From Chrysochromulina tobinii (Eukaryota > Haptophyta > Prymnesiales > Chrysochromulinaceae): DNA of 27,780 bases. Positions 20,073 to 27,780 of this stretch are shown here, piece after piece; the stretch's first letter is position 1, and the number at the start of each line of letters is the position of its first letter. The position numbers and the translations under genes were made by a program. Location: assembly GCA_001275005.1 (NCBI GenBank), contig JWZX01002733.1:1-27780 (forward strand), written 5' to 3'. The notes below the pieces were generated by a model. That model was not told the origin of the DNA. It ran no database searches and saw nothing but the letters and a program-made list of their open reading frames with translations.

Positions 20073-23000
20073 CGCGGCCGGTGTGGCATACCGCACCTTG
20101 GAAGCTGCCATCCGGCGCCGGCACGGCGACTTGGCCATCTCTACCACGGTGCGGCTACAGCGCATGCTTCGACGCATCCGCTTCATTCGCTACTGCCGCG
20201 GCATCGACTCAATGGCCGCCGCGTCGATCGGCATCCTCGTCGCCCGGGCCCTCTCGGATAAGGCGGCCGAAGACGCCTTTCGCCGGCAGGCGGCCGTGCG
20301 GCTCCAATGCTCCTTCCGATGGCGCCGCACCCTCCGAGCCGCTCTTCTCGAGCACCAGCGCCGAGTCGAGGAACAGCGCCGAGCCGAGGAACAGCGCCGA
20401 GCTGAGGAGCAGCGCCGAGTGGCGGCGGCGGTGCTCATCGAGACGTTCCAACGGCGCATGTTCGCACGAGCGCGCGTGGCCCAGCTGCGCGCTCGCCGGC
20501 ACGCACTGGTCGCCAAGCTCCAGAAACAGTGGCGCCACACGGTGGTCCGTCGCGCGTGGCGCGCTCGCATCGAAGCAACTCGCGCCGGCCTGCAGCGTGA
20601 GGCGAGGGTCCACGCGATGATGGAGGAGGTGATGGCGAGTGTGCTCGCAACAGCACGCAAGGCGTACAAGAAGGCGAAGGCGCAGGCGCGCCTCAAGAAA
20701 GCAAACAAGGGCTCGATGTTTGCGGTCACGGCCAAGTCCAAAGGAGAGGACTCTGCGCTCGCTCGAGCAGCCGCTGCGCTTGCAAGCGAAGAGGCCCAGG
20801 CGGCGGAGGCGGCTGCTTCGGCGGCCACAGCGTTGGTCAGAGCGACGGGTGCGGCGGCACAGGCCGCCGAGGCGGCAGCCCACGCCGCATCAGTGGCGGC
20901 GGACGCGGCGATGTCGGCGCTCGTTCCGGCAGCACAGCCGGCCGCGGCGGAGGCTGCGGCAGCGGCCGAGCAGGCACTGGTGCACGCAGAGCTTGCCGAG
21001 ACTGCCGGAGAGACGGCGACGATTGAGGCTACGAGGGCAATGAGGGCGGCGTCCGAGGTGGCTTCGATCCGAGCGGCCGCCGCACAGGCGGCAGCACAGG
21101 CGTCCAGCAAGAAGGAAAGGGTCGACATTGGCAACGATGCGGAGGCGAGGGCGGCGGCGGTAGTCAAGGTTCTGCATCAGGCCTCGAGCGCCGCGGCCAT
21201 TGCGGCGGAGGCGACAGCGGCAGCAGCGGTGGCGGCGAGTGCCCACGAAGCGAGAGCGGTCGAGTCGGCGGCCCATGCATACGCACGCGCCGTCATCTCC
21301 ACGCTCGCGGACGCCGTGAGGCAGGCGGCGGCGGCGATGCACGCGGCGCGCACGGCTTCGCAGGCATGTGAAGAAGAGGCGGAGCGAGCTCGCGAGTTGA
21401 TGGTGCGCACACGCAGCCTGGGCGATGAGGCGCTCGCTCGTTGCATTGATGCTGACGGCGCGGCACCCACTGAGGCCGCGCTGGCGTTGGCCCACGGCGC
21501 GATGGACGCGGTCGTGACGGCGTGTGCGACTGCGATGGAGGCGGCCAATGAGGCTTCGAGGGCGGCGCTGGCAGCGGCGCCGGCGGAAGCCGAGGCGGCG
21601 GCCGCCGTGGCAGTCGCTCAAGTCGAGATGGTTGAGACGGCGTCGGCAACCCTCGAGGCTGCGGCGACGACGATCGCCGATGAGCTCTCGCTGCGGCGCG
21701 CAGAGGAGGTGGTGAGGGTGATGGCAGCAAGCCATGCGGCTAGGGCGACGAGGGTAGAGGCCTCTGCAGCTGAGGATTGGGCGGCGGCGGCGCGCCGAGT
21801 GGCAGAGGAGGCGAAGGCACGAGGTGCTGAGCAGCCGCTCGCAGGGCCCGCCGCCGCGGCGGCAGGGGAGGCGGCGGCGAGGGCGACGCGATTGGGCGAT
21901 CAGGCGAGCGAAGCAGCGGCCATGGCGGAGCGGCTGGCGGGGCGAGCGACGGCAGTGCTTGAATCGTATCAGACTCTCGTCGTCTGCGCCGTCGAAGCTG
22001 CTGCATCGAGTCCCCCCCATGCGGGGAACGTGACAGCCGTGGTTGGCCTACGCGTCCTACGCCCGGCGCTTGCCATCGAGGACGCGCGGCAGCAATCCGA
22101 TGCATGCGCCGAGCTGGCCGCCGCGCTCAAAACGCGCGCCGAGGCGTCCGCGGCGACGGCCGAGGACGAGGCGCGGAATGCCACGTGCGCCGCGGGCGCC
22201 GAGGAGCTGGTCTGGCGGGTCGTGAGCAGCGTGATGGCCGCCAAGTCTCGGGAGGATGCCCGCAAACGGCTTCGTCAGTTTGGGAAGCTCTCGATGTTTA
22301 GCGTGGCGATGAACAAGGCGGCGGATTCCGCACAGGCGGCGCGCGATCGCGAGGCCGAGATCATCGAGCTCAGCCAAATCAAGATTGCGGAGCTCATGAG
22401 TGCTGCACGCGCCTTCAAGAACAAGGAGGACGTCGCCGTGAAGGCCGCGACAGCCGCGTCGCTCTCGGCGTATGTCGAGTCGCTGCAGGCGAGCAAGGGG
22501 CAGCGGGAGGTTGAGAGTGCGGTGAGCGCGGCGCACAAGGCCGCCGGCGTCGTCAGTGCTCGCGAGCCCAACGTGGCCGCGTGCGCTGAGCGCGGCAGGG
22601 AGCTGGTGATCAAGGCGCGTTCTGCCCGCACGGAGAGGTGGGTGACCGAGGTGAACGAGAAGATGCGAGCGTTGCGAAAGGAGGAGCGGAGGGCGAAGCA
22701 GCTCGCGCGTATCAACCCGGATCGTGAGAAGAAGAAAGCAGCCGTCCAGCAGGGTGCCAAGCAGTGGCACTCGTCGGGGGCGCATGCGGGCGCGGACCCG
22801 ATCGAGACGTGCACTAAGGAGCTCGCGATTGCGCGCGGCGCGCTCAAGACAGCACGAGCGCTGGTCGAGGAGAGTCGACGTGCGGCCGAGTCGGCGCACA
22901 ACGAGGCCGTCGCCGAGCATGCGACGATCACGTCGTCGGCCGAGGCGGTCCGATTGAGCGTCGCGACCGCCACCAAGGCCAGCGCTCGCACCGAGGCGGC

Positions 23001-25842
23001 GGCCAAGGCGGCCGCGGCACAACGCGATGTGGCAGTGGCGAAGGCGGCGGATGAGGCGCTCCACCGCCGAGCTATTAATGCGCTGTGCATGAAGCCGGGA
23101 TTGGAGTGGCCGTTGGATGCTGCGGATGCGGCCCAGGAGGCCATTCTCAATGCGGAGACCGCGGCACGATGCGCGGAGGTGGTAGTCGGGGCGGTGGCTG
23201 AGGAGGCCACGGAGTGGGTACCTGGCTCGTTACCTCCGCCCCCTCCGTTGACCCTCCCTCAGTCGCCGTCCCTGCAGGACCTCGTCTTCTTTGTGGGTGG
23301 CGCCGAGATGAGAAGCGCAAAGGACCTGGCGGAGACCAAGGTGACCCTCAAGGCGATCATGCAGCTCGTCGAGTTGATCGCAAGGGCGGAGTCGGAGGCG
23401 CTGGCTGAGAAGCGAGCGGAGGAGGAGGCGGAGCAACAATTGGAGGAGGATGAGGTACGGAGGCATCAGGAGGGGCTGGAGAGGCAGGCTATGCTTGCAG
23501 CCAAACGGAAGGCCGAGATGGAGGAGAGGACAGGCTCTGCGGCCAGGCGTGCACGAGAGGCGCAGGTGCAGGCGGTGGACGTGGTAGCAGCGGCCGCTAA
23601 GAAGGCGGACGAGGCCGCGGTGGCCGCCGCGGCTGCGGCCACTTCCGCAGAGGAGGTGGCCAGGCTGGGCGTCGCAGAGCAAGCCAAGCGCGAGGCCGCA
23701 TACGCTGCGGCCAAGGCGAAGCGCGACAAGGTGCTCGGCTTCACGGCGAGCGAGGCCCAATTTCGTGACTTTTTGGACTCGGACGCGGGGGCGGAGGTGC
23801 GAGGGTCCCTCGTCAAGATCGGCTGGAGCTTGAGCCGGGCTTCGTCACCGCCTAAGCGCACGAGCTCGCTCGCGTCACGCGCGGGAACCGCCTCGCTCTC
23901 ATCAGCTAATGAGGCTCACGACGGTCAGAGTGGCGACGAGGGCGGCGGCCGTGCTGCTGACGGCGAGGCGGCGGGCGTTGGTGGCAGCGTGATCCCTCGT
24001 CCATGGAGCGGCTTCTCCGAGCCGTCAGAGATGCTCAGGCCTCCTCCAACAGGCGCCTCGGAGAGTGCAGGCGAGGCGGCGTTCGCGGCGGCCCCGGAGG
24101 AGCCGAGAGTCATCTACTCGTATGATGAACGGGGGTTCGTCGTACCACACGGCGCTCAGAGGAGCGCGCGCCTCGCCAGCCGCGGCAGCAGCACCCGCCG
24201 CCCGTCGACGTCGCCCGTGGATGGCAGGCGCAAGCCCCCACTGCCGGAAGAGGCACGTCTAGCACGTCGACCTTCCTGCTGCAGCTTGCGGGACGCGACG
24301 CTCGCAGAGTATTGGGCTCTCCGAAGTGGGCGCAGCGCCAGTGCCGGAATCCACGCCTCCGTCGCCGCCACCGCAGCACCATCCTCCGCGTTGGCGGAGC
24401 GGAGGTCAGATACTCCATTGGATCTCTTTGAGCTGCGATACTCCCCTGGGACGATCCCACCCCCTGGGGCTGCCTCCACCAAGGCGAAGCTGCGGCTGCA
24501 CGGGCGCGAAAGCCGCAGCCGCAGGCTCGTCGCGCTTCGGCGCGAGGTGGAGGCGGCGAGGCAGGCTGCCCTTGTAGAGGAGACCATCTTCATGGCGCGA
24601 CGTGGCGCCGCCCTGCAGGCGCTGCCCCAATGGACCAAGGAAGGCACCAAGCCGGGCGCTCTCGATCTGCTGCCCACTGTGGCGGTAGCAAGCACTTGGT
24701 CGTCTCGGTCGCAGCGACGAGGCAGCGGCGCGAGCAAGCACGGCGCTCGCCCCGCGAGATCTCATCCGGCGTCATCATCGAAGGCCAAGCCGATCGAGCT
24801 CACACCCGAGCGCCAGGCGAGCGTGGATGACGTCCTCCATCAGCTCAAGACGGCGCTCGCCAAGAACCTCAGACGGATCACCGACACGTTTCGCGAGATC
24901 GACAAAGACAAGTCAGGCAAGATCGACAAGCGCGAGTTCCACCTTGCGATGACGGAGCTCGACATCGTTCCCCACAAGTTTGTCATGTTCGACGATGAGC
25001 TCGTCAAGGACGATGCCGACGATGACGACACCATAGTGGTGTTTGACGACACGTTCGAGTTGCTCGACAGTGATCGCTCGGGCACTCTCGAGTACCAGGA
25101 GCTCCACACCCATCTACGGCGCCGCGTCGAGGACCCTTCACATTCGGGCGCCATGGCGGGCGCAATGGCGGGCGCCATGGAGGGCGCCATGGCGGGCGCT
25201 GCCGGGGAGGGGAGTATAGGGAGGGCACCACGAAAGTACCAGGGGGGAGGTCCCCTCGAAGGTCCCCTGCTGCTCCTGGGCGCACAGTCGCACCCCTCTC
25301 TGTCGTGGGGCCAACTCCCACGCCGCCCGAGTACGGCTCCCAAAATGGGATCGGCGCAGTCCAAGCTCGCCAACGCCGCGGCCGGCGTGCTGGCCTCCTA
25401 TGTCGCCAACAGGGTGCGGCCGCGGACCGTCGGCAGCGGCGACCTCACTTCGAGCGCGACCCAGATGATCCCTGAGGTGGACGAAACCTTGACGAAATTG
25501 ACGAACCTTGGAGCGGGTAGCCCGCCGCCGCCTCTTCCCCACTTCTACCCCGTGCTTGCGACGGACGGAGCGCTCTCATCCACCACAGGGGTCGCCGCCA
25601 GCGGGATCCCGTTCACAGGGTTACCGTTCACAGGGTTCCCGTCCACAGGGGTCGCCTCCAGCGTGGTCCCGTTCGGCAGGTCGACTTCGACGCCCACGCT
25701 ATACACGCCCTGGACCCTGCGCGCGTTCGCACCCAAATATGGATCGGGCGTGCGAGCGATGCTCAAGGCGCAGCAGCTGCACGCGTTGACGCCGGCCATG
25801 CGTCCTTCGCGCGCCGTTGAGGGAGAGCGCCGCGTCGAGTAA
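18760..25842 (+). CDS. Giant ARM-like/IQ/Ala-rich coiled-coil/EF-hand protein
   Basis: One uninterrupted exon encodes 2360 residues from the ATG at 18760 (MSWSKGGGWF). Residues about 1-180 resemble armadillo repeats (GIEELCFTLRETGGMVRLGGLL, VVRCLREMGGLARLREL). At least six IQ-like calmodulin/light-chain motifs follow at about 190, 230, 463, 511, 555 and 583 (for example AAVRLQCSFRWRRTLR). Two very long Ala-rich helical regions (about 260-455 and 660-1700) are dominated by A, E and R. C-terminally, after a Pro-rich and Ser/Arg-rich linker, two canonical EF-hand loops lie at 2048-2059 (DKDKSGKIDKRE) and 2103-2114 (DSDRSGTLEYQE), separated by an acidic insert. Short coding repeats (GAMA, PFTG) end it. 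The architecture suggests a calcium-responsive cytoskeletal or axonemal scaffold. Such proteins are common in protists, but I cannot name an orthologue. Confidence 0.88.
25151..25198 (+). repeat. 12-bp coding repeat (GAMA units)
   Basis: Four tandem copies of ggcgccatggcg with single-base variants encode GAMAGAMAGAMEGAMA in the C-terminal linker of the giant protein, just after the second EF-hand. Confidence 0.85.
25605..25650 (+). repeat. 15-bp coding repeat (PFTG units)
   Basis: Three tandem copies of a 15-bp unit ending ccgttcacaggg or ccgtccacaggg encode IPFTG, LPFTG, FPSTG near the C-terminus of the giant protein. Confidence 0.85.
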
Positions 25843-25880
25843 ATCGGCGACGCGGGTGCGTAGCATGTACATGTTTTGCA

Positions 25881-26087
25881 TCAGTGAAACGACAGATGCA
25901 ACACAAATCCACTCCGGTCCTTCACTGCGTCTCGCACTGCTTGTTTCCCTTGTGCATATCTCATGAAATTGTACTCTAAGTCAAGCTTGGTCAGCACACC
26001 GTGCCCAACTTGAGCGTTGAGGGCATCGGCGGTGCTGGCCTTCACCCCTCATCTCACCAATGACGTTCTCACGCCCGAGAGGCTGTA
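25881..26087 (-). pseudogene. Decayed 3' end of an LRR gene
   Basis: Minus-strand translation ending at a TGA at 25881-25883 gives VLTKLDLEYNFM and then AVKDRSGFVLHL, matching the C-terminal cap of the right-edge LRR gene (VLTKLDLENNRM, AVKDRSGFVLRL). Upstream, ADALNAQVGHG is a degenerate AEALKVNA helix. The preceding strand (LGRENVIGE) is in a different frame, and the C-cap frame is closed by TGA at 26049-26051, so a frameshift lies near 26050. It may be a broken paralogue of the neighbouring gene, or a last exon whose splice site I misread. Confidence 0.6.
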
Positions 26088-26952
26088 CCGTAGTAATTCT
26101 CCTGTGAGAGCGAGCTCGCATACTCGGAAAGGACGCACACGCGCCGGTCGCTCTTGCCACACAGCTCGTCCTCTGGAGCTCCTACCACCTTGGCAAGACG
26201 CGAGGTCAGGCCGCTCGGCTTGAAAGAGCCTCGCGCCGCGAAGCACAGGATACAAGCCCGGTGCAGCTGTTGGCTGACCCAATGACCCTTGACGCAAAGG
26301 CCGCCGCCACAAATTGTGTTCAAGGTGTCCGATCGGCGAATGTCTTCGGGCCACGCAGCGGAGAACCGGCTTGCGGAGAACCGGCTTGCGGAAGGCGTCC
26401 TTGTTGCACGTTGGCGTGCGCGACAATACCAGCCCTCAGGTGCGTTCACCGAGCGTATAGGTGCACGCACCTGCTTGCAAAATCGCGTGAGCAGCGCGCC
26501 TCCAGCGCTGCTGTGCGCGCTTGCGCGCCATCTTGGCCAGTTTGACCGGGTGGGCGTGCTGGTAGGCGCGCAGGCGGTGCGCCGGCACCCGCAGGCGGCC
26601 GTCGTGCCGTGGCTTTGGGCGCCAGCCGTCACAGCTCGATCGCGAGTCCGGGCTTGGCGACGGCTCGGAGGGTTACTCTGATGGCGCCATTGGCGTCGTC
26701 CTTGTTTTTTGACATTCTGAGTACGAGCATGAGAGACCGCGGATGTCTGGAGGCTTCCTCATGTGGGCGAGCATTTTTCTCGAGCAGACCCCACATGGCA
26801 TCGTGTGACCTTCTCCTGTGGAAGCGCGCGCTCGCTTTGCGTAAATTTTTCAGCACCCTATTGAAAACGCCTTTTAAGGCAGCTGCCAAATTAGGAAATA
26901 ACTTCACAGAACCCAAAACAGCGATCCACACATGTTCACAGTGCTCTCACAA
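26088..26952. other. Stretch without a confident gene
   Basis: Several minus-strand frames look partly protein-like but do not connect: one at 26069-26390 (SFKPSGLTSRLAKVVGAPED, ending YYGTASRA) and another at about 26470-26690 (HRLRAYQHAHPVKLAKMARK) that ends at a possible GT donor (gcag|gtgcgtgc, about 26480). They could be exons of a gene for which the LRR remnant is the 3' end. A 15-bp unit (ggagaaccggcttgc) is tandemly duplicated at 26360-26389. The segment 26860-26960 is A/T-richer, as expected downstream of the LRR gene's stop. Confidence 0.3.
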
Positions 26953-27780
26953 TCATTTTCTATACAGCCGCAACACAAATCCACTCCGGTCCTTCACCGC
27001 ATCTTGCACCGCTGTTTCCCCTGCATCTCCCATCCTGTTGTTCTCGAGGTCGAGCTTGGTCAGGACCGCGTTGACCTTCAGCGCCTCCGCGATCGCCATG
27101 GCACCATCGTCGCCGATGGAGTTGCCCCGGAGGTCCACCGAGGTCAGGATCGCATTGACCTTCAGCGCCTCTGCGATCGCCCTGGCACCCTCATCCCCGA
27201 TCTTGTTGCTGCTGAGCCAGAGCTTGGTCACCACCGCGTTGACCTTCAGCGCCTCCGCGATCGCCTTGGCACCCTCATCCTTGATGTTGTTGCTGTTGAG
27301 GAAGAGGGTGGTCACCACCGCGTTGACCTTCAGCGCCTCCGCGATCGCCTTGGCACCCTCTGGTCTGATTCTGTTGTCGTGCAAGTCCAGCTTGGTCAGG
27401 ACCGCGTTGACCTTCAGTGCCTCCGCGATCGCGATGGCACCCTCCGCACCGATCTGGTTCACGCCCAGGTGCAGGGTGGTCACCACCGCGTTGACCTTCA
27501 GCGCCTCCGCGATCGCCTTGGCACCCTCATCCCCGATTCTGTTACCTCCGAGGTAGAGGGTGGTCACCACCGCGTTGACCTTCAGCGCCTCCGCGATCGC
27601 CTTGGCACCCTCATCCTTGATGTTGTTGCTGTTGAGGAAGAGGGTGGTCACCACCGCGTTGACCTTCAGCGCCTCTGCGATCGCTTTGGCACCGTCGTCG
27701 CCGATGTTGTTGCGATAGAGGTGCAGCTCATTCAGGACCGTGTCGACCTTCAGCGCCTCCGCGATTGCCTTGGCACCGTC
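26953..27780 (-). CDS. C-terminal part of a ribonuclease-inhibitor-type LRR protein, runs off the right edge
   Basis: The minus-strand frame is open from the window edge to a TGA at 26953-26955: 275 residues with no start in the window. It is built of nine copies of a 28-residue (84-bp) leucine-rich repeat of the RI/NOD-like type, with consensus LxLxxNxIGDEGAKAIAEALKVNAVVT. It ends in a cap, AVQDAVKDRSGFVLRLYRK. The repeats form a curved solenoid used for protein binding; no other domain is visible, so the partner is unknown. Copies are almost identical at the helix (AIAEALKVNA) and vary mainly at the exposed strand residues. The two units at 27281 and 27617 share the strand residues FLNSNNIKD. 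Such arrays are abundant in some microalgal genomes. Confidence 0.9.
   Translation of the reverse strand, partial: DGAKAIAEALKVDTVLNELHLYRNNIGDDGAKAIAEALKVNAVVTTLFLNSNNIKDEGAKAIAEALKVNAVVTTLYLGGNRIGDEGAKAIAEALKVNAVVTTLHLGVNQIGAEGAIAIAEALKVNAVLTKLDLHDNRIRPEGAKAIAEALKVNAVVTTLFLNSNNIKDEGAKAIAEALKVNAVVTKLWLSSNKIGDEGARAIAEALKVNAILTSVDLRGNSIGDDGAMAIAEALKVNAVLTKLDLENNRMGDAGETAVQDAVKDRSGFVLRLYRK

Noticed and set aside
20190-23210. Several long minus-strand frames opposite the giant gene
   Set aside because: They are antisense to Ala/Glu-rich coding DNA, where GCN codons make all frames open; no domain is seen.
26609-27556. Plus-strand 315-codon frame with TALTFSASAIA repeats
   Set aside because: It is antisense to the LRR array, and its repetition mirrors the 84-bp LRR units.

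Overview
The window is nuclear DNA from a GC-rich unicellular eukaryote, most likely a microalga. A haptophyte is my first guess, but the sequence does not prove it. The evidence is a set of intact eukaryote-only proteins (splicing factor SF3B1, a DDX3/Ded1 helicase, a W2 translation-factor domain), GT-AG introns, very Ala-rich coding sequence, and a ribonuclease-inhibitor-type LRR protein with near-identical repeats. No rRNA, tRNA, CRISPR array or recognisable transposase was seen.

Layout, left to right: (1) the N-terminus of a minus-strand gene with an N-myristoylation-like start, running off the left edge; (2) minus-strand SF3B1 in one exon, with an expanded array of W-D-x-T-P motifs; (3) a divergent plus-strand 840-residue low-complexity protein of unknown function; (4) a plus-strand four-exon gene for a GOLD-domain/coiled-coil protein; (5) about 750 bp without a confident gene; (6) a plus-strand five-exon gene reading continuously from a DDX3-like RNA helicase into a Nit1-type nitrilase/amidase and an acidic, Pro/Lys-rich tail; (7) three minus-strand genes: a two-exon BTB/T1 (KCTD-like) protein, a stand-alone W2 domain, and a coiled-coil protein; (8) a divergent 7.1-kb single-exon gene for a giant ARM/IQ/Ala-rich coiled-coil/EF-hand protein; (9) a decayed LRR 3' end, then about 900 bp with nothing certain; (10) the C-terminal part of an LRR protein running off the right edge.

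The genes do not form one pathway. Several concern RNA and translation (SF3B1, the helicase, W2), and two share short divergent promoters with cytoskeleton-like coiled-coil proteins.

The most striking signal is in the introns. All eight I could place by protein homology or reading-frame continuity lie between codons (phase 0). Most begin GTG. Several consist of short tandem repeats built from a shared vocabulary (gattgc, gcatgctgat, cctctgat). Four contain imperfect copies of the adjoining exon edge (two strong, two weaker), and a fifth shows a weak similarity to its splice junction. This is what intron birth or growth by local tandem duplication across splice junctions would leave. The same tendency to tandem duplication appears in exons (SF3B1 45-bp array, LRR 84-bp units, a 60-bp duplication over a stop codon).
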